Assembly: GCA_963682175.1 (NCBI GenBank)
Contig: OY821770.1
Location: 15,964,501-16,028,500 of the forward strand
Length of the DNA stretch: 64,000 bases
Direction of reading: 5' to 3'
Source of the DNA: Triglochin maritima
Taxonomy: Eukaryota; Streptophyta; Magnoliopsida; Alismatales; Juncaginaceae
Made by a program: the position numbers and the translations under genes. The stretch's first letter is position 1. Each line of letters opens with the position of its first letter. Shown here piece by piece: positions 1 through 11,323 of the stretch. A model generated the notes under the pieces. The model saw nothing but the letters and a program-made list of their open reading frames with translations. It made no database searches and was not told the origin of the DNA.

Positions 1-1747
1 AATCCAATTACTAACCCCTTTAGTTTCCTTGAGAAGATGACCTCTTGAAACTAAATCTAAACTTAAGAATTTGTGGAAATTTCATGGAGAATTAAGGAGA
101 GAGATTTTGCAAGAAAAACAATGAATTAATTCAACTAAGGAGGTAATGAGATAACTTGTATTTATAAGTTCTCTCCAAATTACCTATTCATGTGCAACCT
201 CTTGCCCATGATTTCATGCAAAATTCCATCTAACCATCCATTATTTAATAATAAATAATATTAGTCACGAATTAAATCAATTATGGACCAATTCCATGCA
301 TGATCTAATTAATTCTTAAATTAATTCTGCATTAACCGGCTGGACCGGTCGACCGCTTGTAGGTTCGGTCGATCGCTCGAACCTGGTTTCGGTCGATCGT
401 TCAATAACTCGGTCGACCGTTCGTAACAGGAATTATTCCATCGCTATGTTCGGTCGACCGACCGATCACATTCGGTCGACCGTTCGAACAGATGAAAATT
501 ACCAGTTATCGGTCGAGACATGTCCGGTCGACCGTGCCCTATCGGTCGATCGTTTACTGCTAACCGGTCGACCGTTGGAGCATTGTTCCGCAGACTTGTC
601 AAATTTCGGTTTTAACCCCTACAAAATTTGACATTTCGGGATTAGTAGTAAATTCACAACTTATGTAGCATATTATCCTATGTAATGATCAATCATTACA
701 CCTCATAATATTTACATCATATATGAGTTTAATTTAGATTCTAATTATGTTATTAATCACAACATAATTTTGATTTTGCTTGTTCACCCCATGTGTCATA
801 TTTTCTACATGAAACCCGACACATCTTATGAATTCAAAATCCCCATTACTCGTTTTCCAGTTTTGTGGTGTGACCTATGGGAGGATCTAAACTAAGTCGG
901 CAGTGATATTAAGAGCTTAATATCACAAGCTATAAGCGGTATCTAGCTACACATTATAGCTCCCAATTAGTTAGATGTCTTAATTCCACTCGAACCAAAA
1001 CCCGATCCAATTAGTGATGGAGTGCACCACTTGTGTCCGTCCCTTGCATCATGATATTAAGAATACACACAAAGTAGTATTGTGTCATCTTTGTATTAGT
1101 ATTTATTTCTTGATCTCTTTAAGCTAGTTATAAATATGTGACTTAAATCAAATCACATTGTGCACATTATAACTTTTCTTTATCAAGGGGCCCACTAATA
1201 TCATCACTCAATTAAGAGGGGCAATGATAGTCTTTTGACTAACTATCTTCTCCAACAAAAGTTGTGCTTAACCAACCAATGCCTTTATACTACATTTATC
1301 GATAGTTCAAGACACTGATCTAATTAAGTATTCCTTAAGTGATCAGATATAAGTCTCATATCAAAGGACGAAAGACACAGTAAAATATTAATGACACAGA
1401 AACACATTTCTATAATATTTTACTTATTAGGTCTATTCAGTATACAAAAGTAATATTTTCCTCTTTTGCATACCCGTGTTGTCACTCACTTGTAGAGCTA
1501 CAATGATCTATGACCAAACACAACAATCTTAACCCGGTAAATAATGTCCCATGTTAATTACCATGATTGCGAATATCTTTTGTTTTAGGTAAACCAATAT
1601 CTTTTAGAGCTCTACGGTTAAGGACCAAGAGCCTCTTCCTTAACACTTCTGAAAGACGAATAACATAAACAAGGAACAAAATGATTTCTCATTCAATTCA
1701 TAATAATTGACATTTAAAAGTAAAACTTTTAGAACACATTTCCTTCA
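1..1747 (-). repeat. 3' LTR (left copy, truncated by window edge) of copia element 1
   Basis: This matches 7897-9624 almost base for base, so it is the second LTR of the same element; the outer 305 bases lie beyond the window. Its inner edge on the minus strand begins TGAAGG, directly after a polypurine tract. By eye it differs from the right copy at roughly 2% of positions. It also has about 26 extra bases near 534-560, covering one more palindrome. CGGTCGACCG palindromes cluster at about 345-575. A minus-strand TATA-like box (CTTATAAATA) lies at 159-168. Confidence 0.93.
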
Positions 1748-1758
1748 ATCTCCCACTT
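1748..1758 (-). other. Polypurine tract of copia element 1
   Basis: The minus strand reads AAGTGGGAGAT immediately before the LTR start TGAAGG. A purine-rich tract abutting the 3' LTR is the expected plus-strand primer site, and its position fixes the LTR inner boundary. Confidence 0.85.
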
Positions 1759-1831
1759 GTTATTAAAGTTTTCTTTCTCATACATACTCAATGCATAAAA
1801 CAATAATAACTAGGGTAAACCCCATTACATA

Positions 1832-4800
1832 TCAATCATCAAGCCAATCTACATGGTTCCTCAATCCCATGGACTCGAAATGCATTTCGCCCTTGACTTG
1901 GGATAATGGTTTTGTGAATGGATCAGCTGTGTTGTTGTTGGTGTCCACCCATAAAAGATTTATTTTGCCTTCGTCGATGAGGTCACGTGTCACGAAGTAC
2001 TTACGATCCATGTACTTCACTTTGTGGTTCGATCTAGGATCCTTGATTTGCAAGATAGATGCACTATTATCGCAAAATAGCTCAATGGGTCCCTCGCTCG
2101 TGGGAACTACTCCAAGCTCTTCAAGGAACTTCTTCATCCACACTCCTTCCTTGCTCGCTTCAGCGACAACCATCACTTCTGAAGCAGTGGTTGAGTCGGC
2201 CGTAGTGCTTTGCTTCCAACTACGCCAACTCACAGCTCCACCATTCAAAAGGAAGACGTATCCTGATTGCGACCTTCTATCGTCTGGATCACTCATGAAA
2301 CTCGCATCCGAGTAACCTTCAGCTATCAATTCCCTTTGTCCTCCATAAACAAGAATCTTATCCTTAGTCCGGTTAAGGTACTTCAGGATATTCTTGACCG
2401 TAGTCCAATGCTCAGGACCTGCGTTGGATTGATGACGACATGTCACGCTTAGAGCAAACGAGACATCGGGTCTTGTGCAAGTCATCGCGTACATGATCGA
2501 CCCAATTGCCGAAGCATAAGGGACATCCTTCATGTACTCTAAGTCCTTACGTGATTGCGCACGTTGAGACTTCTTGAGTTGCACACCCATACTCATTGAC
2601 ACACTGCCCTTTTTGGAGTTGTTTATCTTGAACATTTCCAAGATCTTGTCAATGTATGTACGTTGACTCAGGCCAATGAGTCTACGGGATCTATCTCGGT
2701 ATATCTTGATTCCCAAGATGTATTGAGCCTCACCCATATCTTTCATTGAAAATGCAGATTTCAATGAACTTCTCGTTTGCTCAAGCAAAGGAATATGATT
2801 GGCCATAAGCAATATGCCATCGACATATAAGATTAGGAATACTACATGGCTCCCACTAACCTTCTTGTATATACAAGGCTCTTCCTTACTTTGAATGAAG
2901 TGAAGCTTTTTCACTTCCTCGTCAAAGCGTTTGTTCCAACTCCTTGATGCTTGCTTCAATCCATAAATGGATCTTTGAAGCTTGCATACCTTTTCGCTAT
3001 TCTTTGGATCTTCAAAACCTTGAGGTTGTACCATGTACACATCCTCCTCCAAGTTCCCATTAAGGAACGCCGTTTTGACATCCACTTGCCATATTTCATA
3101 ATCATGAAATGCAGCAATAGCGAGCATTATCCGAATAGACTTGAACATGGCAACCGGTGAAAAAGTTTCATCATAGTCAATTCCTTGAACTTGAGTGAAA
3201 CCCTTCGCTACAAGCCTCGCTTTGTAGGTTGTTAAGTTCCCATCCATGTCCATCTTCCTCTTGAAAACCCATTTATTTTGAATGGCCTTTTTCCCTTGAG
3301 GAAGGTCAACCAAGTTCCACACTTGATTATCATACATGGATTCTATTTCGGATTCCATGGCCTTAAGCCATAGTTTGGAGTCTTCCCTTTCCATTGCTTC
3401 TTGGAAGGTCAAGGGATCATTGGTATCTAGTACCATGATTTCATGAAGTCCCAGATACAAGTCGGGTTTCTTCCTTTCCCTTGTTGACCTTCTTAGTTCT
3501 TTTGGTTCTTCTCGTGTCTCTCGAACTTCTTCCACAATTTCTTGAGGAGTTGGTTCACGTTCAATTCTGGAACGTACACTTGGTGGGGATGATTGAAATT
3601 CTCTCACAATTTCTTGTGATGGTCTCTCGCTCACGCTCCCACTAACCAAAAGAATCTCGGTTGGGCCTTCATGATCTTGAACGTCATCATTCGTGTCATG
3701 ATCTTGTAGAGTATCTTGAGTTTCCTCAAGCACAACCCTACTCCCACTACTTTTTACTCTTTCTAGAAATTCTTTTTCCAGAAATGTGGCATCCCTCTCT
3801 ACAATCACTCGATTGGAGGTGATATGCCAAAAGTAGTATCCTCTTGACTCACGAGGATAACCAATGAAGAAGCACTTATCCGCTTTTGGTTGAAGTTTGG
3901 TCGAGATCAATTTCTTGACGTAAGCCTCACAACCCCAAATCTTGAGAAAACTGAGCTTAGGTGTTTTACCACTCCATAGCTCATAAGGAGTTTTATCCAC
4001 GGATTTGGATGGAACATTATTTAGTGTGTAAGCCGCAGTTTGTAGTGCATAAGTCCAAAAGTAAAGAGGTAATTCCGCATGACTCGTCATTGACCGAACC
4101 ATGTCGAGCAATGTCCTATTCCTCCTTTCGGATACCCCATTCCACTGAGGTGTACCGGGATGGGTGAGTTGAGGTACAATACCAAACTCCTTTAGGTATG
4201 AGTCAAATTCGGCACTTAAGTACTCACCTCCACGATCCGTTCGTAGAGACTTGATTTTCTTGTCGAGTTGGTTCTCTACTTCATTCTTGAATTCTTTGAA
4301 CTTCTTAAAGGACTCGCTTTTGTTTCTCATTAGATAAACATAGCCATAACGACTATAATCATCCGTGAACGTAAAGAAGTACCTGAAACCATCTCGTGCA
4401 CTAGTACTCATTGGACCACATACATCGGAATGTATCAAATCCAACAAGCCATTCGCCCTTGGACCTTTCTTCTTGAAAGGCTTTTTGGTCATTTTTCCCA
4501 TTAGACATGGTTGGCACGTCTCCAATGATTTAAAATCAAGTAGACCAAGAAGGTTAGCTTCTTGCAATTTCTTGATGCGCTTTTCATTTATGTGACCAAG
4601 ACGATAGTGCCACAAGAGAGTATCATTCTCGTGAGTGGTCTTAAGTCTTTTGTTATTGATATTAAAGATTTGTTTATTATCCAATTCAAGCAAATAGAGA
4701 CCATTCCTTATGAACGCATTTGCATAGAAAACACCATTCTTCGATATAGACAAACAAGAATTTGAAATATTTATATTAAAATTATCCATATCCAGACATG

Positions 4801-5944
4801 ATACAGAAATAATATTCTTGCTAATCGAAGGTACATAATAAACATTCTTTAGACATAAATTTAAACCACTACATAATTGAAGCACCACAGAACCTTGTGC
4901 AACCGCAGACACGTTCGCACCATTTCCGACCTTCAATTCTACCTCGTTCCTTACGAGTTCCTTCCTATCCATGAGTAGCTGCACATTAGAAACTATGTGA
5001 GCACAAGATTCGGTATCTATTACCCAATCTTGGACAGAGGTGGCTAAATTTATTTCAATAACAAATATACCTTTGGCCTTTTTAGGGCGCCGACGTTCAA
5101 TCACTCCGTTGTCAAGGTCTTCTTTGTACTTGGGGCAATTTGGCCGGATGTGTCCTTTTTCACCGCAGTGAAAGCACTCCGTATTGGGAGTTGGAGATTT
5201 TTTAGATTTCCCCCTCGAGGCACTCGCACGAGCACCTCCTACTCCCTTGCTCTTGATTGAACCACTTTTGGTAGATTTGCCCTTTCCTTTACCAATCTTT
5301 TGGCTCCTCCCATGGACGGCAAGGACATGCTTGTCCCTACCCTTGCCCATGTCAACTTCAGCAGTTTTGAGAGCGTTGTGCAGCTCCTCAAGACTCACCC
5401 CTTTTTCACGCACGTGGTAGTGCATCACAAAGTCCTTAAAGGACGGGGCTAGAGAGCCAAGAATCATATCTTCAGCAATGTCTTCGGGCATTGGTGAAGA
5501 GAGCTTGGCCAACTTCTCAAGGTATCCTTGCATCGTGAGAAAATGCATAGATACCGATGTTCCCTCCGCCATATGGCACCTTGTGAGTGCGATGGTGGTC
5601 TTATAGCGCTCCTTTCGGGCACTATCCATGAACATCTTGGATAAAGCCTCCATGGTCTTCTTGGGTTTTGAATCCAAGTATTTCGCCTGAAGCGAGTCAC
5701 CCATGGATGCTAGCATAAGACCGTGAACTTGGTTCTCTTGGTCTTCCCACTTGGCTTTTGCCTCTTTCTCTTCATCGGTTAATCTCTCATTCCACTTTGG
5801 GATTGGACCTTCCAAAATGTGAGATAGTTTCTCAAACTTTAACACGATGTTGAGTTTGAGTTGCCAACTAATGAAGTTTGAGCCATCATTTGCTAAATGG
5901 TGTTTTTCTATCATGGATCGTACGATAGGTTGGATGTTCGACAT
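1832..5944 (-). CDS. Ty1/copia gag-pol polyprotein (single 1370-codon frame, catalytically damaged)
   Basis: This is one open frame with gag, protease, integrase, reverse transcriptase and RNase H in copia order. I start it at the Met of MSNIQPIV (5942-5944). The frame stays open 42 codons further upstream, but copia gags begin near this motif. Visible motifs: gag zinc knuckle CFHCGEKGHIRPNC; integrase HHCC (HYRLGH and CQPC) and DDE residues in HSDVCGPM, RTDRGGEY and NGVSERR; RT QVDVKTAFLNG and YGLKQA; RNase H YSDAS and FCDNSA; C-terminal ADPFTKPL. Two catalytic sites are altered. The protease reads DTE where DTG or DSG is usual (about 5009-5017). The RT box reads YVDG instead of YVDD (2816-2824). 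The frame is otherwise free of stops, so the element is structurally young, but this copy probably cannot transpose on its own enzymes. The neighbouring LTRs, PBS and PPT are all in the right place. Confidence 0.93.
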   Translation of the reverse strand: MSNIQPIVRSMIEKHHLANDGSNFISWQLKLNIVLKFEKLSHILEGPIPKWNERLTDEEKEAKAKWEDQENQVHGLMLASMGDSLQAKYLDSKPKKTMEALSKMFMDSARKERYKTTIALTRCHMAEGTSVSMHFLTMQGYLEKLAKLSSPMPEDIAEDMILGSLAPSFKDFVMHYHVREKGVSLEELHNALKTAEVDMGKGRDKHVLAVHGRSQKIGKGKGKSTKSGSIKSKGVGGARASASRGKSKKSPTPNTECFHCGEKGHIRPNCPKYKEDLDNGVIERRRPKKAKGIFVIEINLATSVQDWVIDTESCAHIVSNVQLLMDRKELVRNEVELKVGNGANVSAVAQGSVVLQLCSGLNLCLKNVYYVPSISKNIISVSCLDMDNFNINISNSCLSISKNGVFYANAFIRNGLYLLELDNKQIFNINNKRLKTTHENDTLLWHYRLGHINEKRIKKLQEANLLGLLDFKSLETCQPCLMGKMTKKPFKKKGPRANGLLDLIHSDVCGPMSTSARDGFRYFFTFTDDYSRYGYVYLMRNKSESFKKFKEFKNEVENQLDKKIKSLRTDRGGEYLSAEFDSYLKEFGIVPQLTHPGTPQWNGVSERRNRTLLDMVRSMTSHAELPLYFWTYALQTAAYTLNNVPSKSVDKTPYELWSGKTPKLSFLKIWGCEAYVKKLISTKLQPKADKCFFIGYPRESRGYYFWHITSNRVIVERDATFLEKEFLERVKSSGSRVVLEETQDTLQDHDTNDDVQDHEGPTEILLVSGSVSERPSQEIVREFQSSPPSVRSRIEREPTPQEIVEEVRETREEPKELRRSTRERKKPDLYLGLHEIMVLDTNDPLTFQEAMEREDSKLWLKAMESEIESMYDNQVWNLVDLPQGKKAIQNKWVFKRKMDMDGNLTTYKARLVAKGFTQVQGIDYDETFSPVAMFKSIRIMLAIAAFHDYEIWQVDVKTAFLNGNLEEDVYMVQPQGFEDPKNSEKVCKLQRSIYGLKQASRSWNKRFDEEVKKLHFIQSKEEPCIYKKVSGSHVVFLILYVDGILLMANHIPLLEQTRSSLKSAFSMKDMGEAQYILGIKIYRDRSRRLIGLSQRTYIDKILEMFKINNSKKGSVSMSMGVQLKKSQRAQSRKDLEYMKDVPYASAIGSIMYAMTCTRPDVSFALSVTCRHQSNAGPEHWTTVKNILKYLNRTKDKILVYGGQRELIAEGYSDASFMSDPDDRRSQSGYVFLLNGGAVSWRSWKQSTTADSTTASEVMVVAEASKEGVWMKKFLEELGVVPTSEGPIELFCDNSASILQIKDPRSNHKVKYMDRKYFVTRDLIDEGKINLLWVDTNNNTADPFTKPLSQVKGEMHFESMGLRNHVDWLDD

Positions 5945-6455
5945 TTTTCTACAAAATAAATCATATAGGATTTTAATGCCAATTTTATGTTTTAATACAC
6001 ATGCATACATATATTGAATATAAATGTAAATGTTGCACACAAAAAAATTCCCATAAATGCAACAATCCAAGATCCCATCAATCGTAATATAGACTAGCTA
6101 AGGGCTATCGCCTCTTTCTCATTATCGGTTGCCTTCTCATTCAATTTTGGGATTTCACCATCCAAAATATGAGATAGTTTTTCAAACCTCAACACGATAT
6201 TAAGATTGAGTTGCCATTTCATGAAGTTTGAGCCATCATTTTGCAAAGGATTCTTTTCGATCATAGATCGCACAATTGGTTGGATATTAGACATTTCTAC
6301 AAAATAAATTATATAGGATTTTATGTCAATTTTATGTTTTAAAATACATACATATATATCGAATATAAATGTAAATGTTGCAAATAAAAATTTTGCCCAT
6401 AAATGCAACAATCCAAGATCCCATCAATTGTAATATAGACTAGCTAAGGGCTATC
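5760..6455 (-). repeat. Tandem duplication of the gag 5' end and leader
   Basis: Two diverged copies of about 350 bases lie head to tail: 5760-6109 and 6110-6455. Each carries the start of gag (MSNIQPIVRSMIEK) and the short leader upstream of it, and each ends in the same ctagctaagggctatc motif. The upstream copy gives a 105-codon frame (6094-6411) that stops shortly after the duplicated gag head. The downstream copy leads into the full polyprotein. The divergence suggests the duplication predates this insertion and may typify the subfamily. Confidence 0.85.
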
Positions 6456-7578
6456 GAATACATTACAATATCAAGGTAAGAAAACATTTTCTAATCACAA
6501 CCTTTTTGAATTTTAGCAACATTTAGCATCTTCAAACTCTCGTGACTCTTGTCGCTTTAATTATGAGGGAATACGACATATCCTCGTAAGAAAAACTTTT
6601 TCCAAAAACCGAGCGAGGGCTCTAGGTAATGTTAAGAAAACTTATTTTCATTTGATACGAGATACGTTTATCCATTGTATTCACAACTAAACATACTTGG
6701 GGTTCACTAGGGTTAAACACACCTCATATATTTAATTGTGACACAACAACAGACAACCATTATATCTCCCACTATTCCCAAAGATGGAGGGAGCTATCTC
6801 CCGCTAAGGGCGAGCAGAGTATCCCTCGATCAATGGCTGCTAGTGGATGAAATAAGAAGGAAATTTATTCTTAATTTTTGTTTGGACAATTTAACATGTG
6901 ATTTAGAATTTTAGGTTATCATGCATATTATTAATCATACACATCCTAACATTCAACACATTCATCACATGCATAGCAAGATAAAAAAGAAATTAAACAT
7001 TCACACAATCCACATCGTGTGAGTTTATATGTTCCCTTCGATCCTCGATCCCTGATCTTCGATCCTCGATCGATGCACTACAGCGGCGACTTCCTCTTGC
7101 ACCGGAGATGTCGATTTTACAGAAAATAAACATGCTCCTAACATTCGATAAAAAACCGACTAGTGCAAGTCCTAGGTAAAAACCTCTCATATGCAAATGC
7201 AACTATCTAAAAGACGGAAAGAGAGAGAATTTTGGCTTTTACATACATAAGCCCCTGTATAATAATGATTACATACATTCATAATTGCTGATTTGGAACA
7301 TATAAACTGACAATCCTGCAAAGCAACTCAAGCATCCATGCACGCAATTGCTATAAACTACAGAATCTAATTTATCAGTCATCTAGAATCCTAAACAATT
7401 CTTTGAAAAATATTTTGAAATCCATTAAAAACATTTTTCATTCATCCATAGTTCAAAAATTAATTTTGAACCGCTGTCCATCCATACACCGAAAAACCGG
7501 TAAACCGAATTGTTTAAATCCTAGATAACAAACTAAATTCATTTACAACTTTAAATCATAAGAAAATTGAACCCTAAT
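6456..7578 (-). other. 5' untranslated leader of copia element 1
   Basis: This lies between the PBS and the duplicated gag head. I found no credible protein in it. It contains a short iteration of gatcctcgat-like motifs near 7035-7070 but no recognisable structure. Confidence 0.6.
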
Positions 7579-7590
7579 GCTCTGATACCA
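7579..7590 (-). other. Primer binding site, initiator Met tRNA type
   Basis: The minus strand reads TGGTATCAGAGC one base after the LTR end (CCAACA). This is the standard copia PBS complementary to the 3' end of initiator methionine tRNA. Confidence 0.92.
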
Positions 7591-7591
7591 C

Positions 7592-9624
7592 TGTTGGATT
7601 TCATGTTTAATTATACATATATATTTTCGAAAATTTTATGTATAATAAGGATCATCTACAATTTTCTACGATTTATTTCATGCATGTATTGGTTTGTTTC
7701 AATAACTAGTTTTAAAAACTTATTAAAACAAACATGAGTCTACGAAATTCATACCTAGAAGTTCTCTAAAACTTCTTGAAGATTCGGAGACGCTGTGGAT
7801 GCTTGTTGCTGCGCCGGATGCCTCCGAGATTTCACCAAACTCTAAACGAGATTGGAGAGAGAAGAGCTAGCCTCTCGATCTCCAATAGAGTTTAGAATCC
7901 AATTACTAACCCCTTTAGTTTCCTTGAGAAGATGACCTCTTGAAAGTAAATCTAAACTTAAGAATTTGTGGAAATTTCGTGGAGAATTAAGGAGAGAGAT
8001 TTTGCATGAAAAACAATGAATTAATTCAACTAAGGAGGTAATGAGATAATTTGTATTTATAAGTTCTCTCCAAATTACCTTTTCATGTGCAACCTCTTGC
8101 CCATGATTTCATGCAAAATTCCATCAAACCATCCATTATTTAATAATAAATAATATTAGCCACGAATTAAATCAATTATGGACCAATTCCATGCATGATC
8201 TAATTAATTCTTAAATTAATTCTGCATTAACCGTCTGGACCGGTCGACCGCTTGTAGGTTCGGTCGACCGCTCGAACCTGGTTTCGGTCGATCGTTCAAT
8301 AACTCGGTCGACCGTTCGTAACAGGAATTATTCCATCGCTATGTTCGGTCGACCGACCGATCACATTCGATCGACCGTTCGAACAGATGAAAATTCCCTG
8401 TTATCGGTCGAGACATGTCCGGTCGACCGTTTACTGCTAACCGGTCGACCGTTGGAGCACTGTTCCGCAGACTTGTCAAATTTCGGTTTTAGCCCCTACA
8501 AAATTTGACATTTCGGGATTAGTAGTAAATTCACAACTTATGTAGCATATTATCCTATTTAATGATCAATCATTACACCTCATAATATTTACATCATATA
8601 TGAATTTAATTTAGATTCTAATTATGTTATTAATCACAACATAATTTTGATTTTGCTTGTTCACCCCATGTGTCATATTTTCTACATGAAACCCGACACA
8701 TCTTATGAATTCAAAATCCCCATTACTCGTTTTCCAGTTTTGTGGTGTGACCTATGGGAGGATCTAAACTAAGTCGGCAGTGATATTAAGAGCTTAAGAT
8801 CACAAGCTATAAGCGGTATCTAGCTACACATTATAGCTCCAAATTAGTTAGATGTCTTAATTCCACTCGAACCAAAACCCGATCCAATTAGTGATGGAGT
8901 GCACCACTTGTGTCCGTCCCTTGCCTCATGATATTAAGAATACACACAAAGTAGTATTGTGTCATCTTTGTATTAGTATTCATTTCTTGATCTCTTTAAG
9001 CTAGTTATAAATATGTGACTTAACTCAAATCACATTGTGCACATTATAACTTTGCTTTATCAAGGGGCCCACTAATATCATCACTCAATTAAGAGGGGCA
9101 ATGATAGTCTTTTGACTAACTAACTTCTCCAACAAAAGTTGTGCTTAACCAACCAATGCCTTTACACTACACTTATCGATAGTTCAAGACACTGATCTAA
9201 TTAAGTATTCCTTAAGTGATCAGATATAAGTCTCATATCAAAGGACCAAAGACACAGTAAAATATTAATGACACAGAAACACATTTCTATAATATTTTAC
9301 TTATTAGGTCTATTCAGTATACAAAAGTAATATTTTCCTCTTTTGCATACCCGTGTTGTCACTCACTTGTAGAGCTACAATGATCTATGACCAAACACGA
9401 CAATCTTAACCCGGTAATTAATGTCCCATGTTAATTACCATGATTGCGAATATCTTTTGTTTTAGGTAAACCAATATCTTTTAGAGCTCTACGGTTAAGG
9501 ACCAAGAGCCTCTTCCTTAACACTTCTGAAAGGCGAATAAAATAAACAAGGAACAAAATGATTTCTCATTCAATTCATAATAATTGACATTTAAAAGTAA
9601 AACTTTTAGAACACATTCCCTTCA
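7592..9624 (-). repeat. 5' LTR (complete, 2033 bp) of copia element 1
   Basis: On the minus strand it runs from TGAAGGGAATG to AATCCAACA, with the PBS next to its 3' end. Arrays of CGGTCGACCG palindromes and half sites occupy about 8240-8460. A minus-strand TATA-like box CTTATAAATA lies at 8054-8063, about 180 bases downstream of the array. The base after the outer end begins CTTAG; the matching TSD copy is outside the window. Confidence 0.94.
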
Positions 9625-10008
9625 CTTAGGATCCAAGACACAGTAAAACATTAATGACACAAAACACAATTTCATAATATTTTACTTGTTAGGTTTGTTA
9701 AATATATAAAAATAATATTTTCCTCTTTCATATACTCGTGTCGTCAATTATTTGTAGAGCTACAATAATCGATGATCAACACAACAATCTTATCTCGGTA
9801 ATTAATGTCCCATGTTAATTACCATGATTGTGAACAACTTTTGATTTATGTTAACCAATATCTTTTAGAGCTCTACGGTTAAGGACCAAGCGTCTCTTCC
9901 TTAACACTTCCAAAACACGAATAACATAATCAAGGAACAAAATATTTGCACATCCAATTTATAATAATTGACATATAAAACTAAAACTGTTAGAACACAT
10001 TCCTTTCA
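9625..10008 (-). repeat. Diverged LTR fragment, same family as copia element 1
   Basis: The sequence resumes inside the same LTR family (compare 9245-9624) and ends at the same CCTTTCA-type terminus at 10008. Element 1 therefore inserted into an older, more diverged copy of its own LTR, whose remainder would lie left of the window. Confidence 0.88.
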
Positions 10009-11323
10009 GTCACCTCTCGACTCACGCTCTAAGCGAGGACACGGGTTTCCGTGGACAGAGTTGACACAACACAATAACCAGGAATTCAGTTCTGCGCACA
10101 AACAGTCGACCGAAAAAGCCTAACCGGTCGACCGGAAGTCTGCAACGGTCGAACTCTCTGCGCATAGGGGTGAGCTTCGGTCCGGGACCGGACCGAACCA
10201 GACCGGACCGAAGACCGAAATTTTCGGAAGCCCGAACCAAAGACCGGACCGAAGACCGAAATTTTCGGAAGCCCGGACCAAAGACCGGACCGAATAAATT
10301 CGGTTCGGTCCGGTCTGGTTCGGTCCAAAACCTGAATTTAACCTTTAAAATTTCGGTCTTTGACCGGACCGAACCGAACCGGACCGGACCGAAGACCGAA
10401 ATGTCGTGGTCTCCCGGACCGAAGACCGGACCGAAAAAGTTCAAACGGTCGGACAACAATCTAAAACCGGTCGACCGAATACAGGGTCAAAATCCGGAGT
10501 TGGTCAAAATCACACAAGTCTATTCGGTTGATCGACTCGGGGTTCCCGGTCGACCAAAAATTACCAGGGTCAACCGAATAGTCTAAGTCATAAAACAGTT
10601 GAACAACATATATAATCGGTCTAACAACATGCATTATTATCAAGTACACTTAAATTCTGGTCGAACAAAAAATTAGGAATGGTCGACCGAAATCCAACAA
10701 ACCTTCCTCCGATCCACCAAAATATGCACAACCGATTGACCGCCACATGACATCGTCCGACCGGTGTTGGTTAAAATCGGGTAAAAACACTAAATTCGTC
10801 GACCGCCCGAAGGCACCGGTCGACCGTTGGTCGACAACAACCCCATGACAGTCGAGGATTTTACGTCGTTTCTCATAAAAGGGGGGGGGGGGCTTCGACC
10901 TCCCGCGACCGACCACAACACCACCACGACATGAGTGTGCAACAAAAACAAACTAAGAACCGACATACCTCAAAAGCAAGACGGAGCACACCAGAGATTC
11001 GCTCGACGTTCGACAGCAACCCCCGGTCCAACGCACCTCACGACCGCGCCTCCGCAACTCCGTGCTCGACTCCACTCGCCGGAGCCTCCAGAACAACCTC
11101 TGGTTTGCCGGAAAGGAAGGGAAAGATGGTGAGGGAGAGAGCAAAAGTGAGTGAGTGAGAGAGAGAGAGATGAGGTTTGCTTAAAACCCAACATAACCCA
11201 CTCCCTGCTACAGCAACCGGCCCCTGCCCATCACCCATCACCCATCACTATTCCCCCTTCCATTTTCCATGCAAACCCCACTAATCAAGGGATTAGCCCA
11301 AAAACCAGGTTAGGAACATAACA
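10009..11323 (-). repeat. Truncated LTR of the TGTTA/TGTGA...GTTACA family
   Basis: This is the reverse complement of the first part of the solo LTRs at 56241-58359 and 61116-63176. They share the gaaacccgtgtcctcgc block, the GGTCGACC arrays and the CT-rich start. The minus strand begins TGTTATGTTCCTAACC at 11323. The 3' part is missing, cut at 10008 by the older copia LTR. A hAT-type MITE interrupts it at 10165-10440. Confidence 0.82.
10165..10440. mobile_element. hAT-type MITE fragment rich in GGTCCGG/CCGGACC repeats
   Basis: It starts TAGGGGTGAGC and continues with dense alternating ggaccg/cggtcc subterminal repeats, like the complete MITE at 13668-13908. Comparison with the LTR copies at 57120 and 62010 shows it interrupts LTR sequence. 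The opposite terminal inverted repeat is not present, so the right edge is approximate and no target duplication can be shown. Confidence 0.7.

Noticed and set aside
345..575. Regularly spaced palindromes considered as a CRISPR-like array
   Set aside because: Spacing is irregular, the spacers recur between LTR copies, and the setting is a plant LTR.
446..631. Small frames across the GGTCGACCG arrays
   Set aside because: Produced by the palindromic repeats; no family resemblance.
10022..10586. Frames with repeating GPDRTRPDR or FGPVFGSG on both strands
   Set aside because: They read through the ggaccg/cggtcc repeats of a hAT-type MITE and are not proteins.
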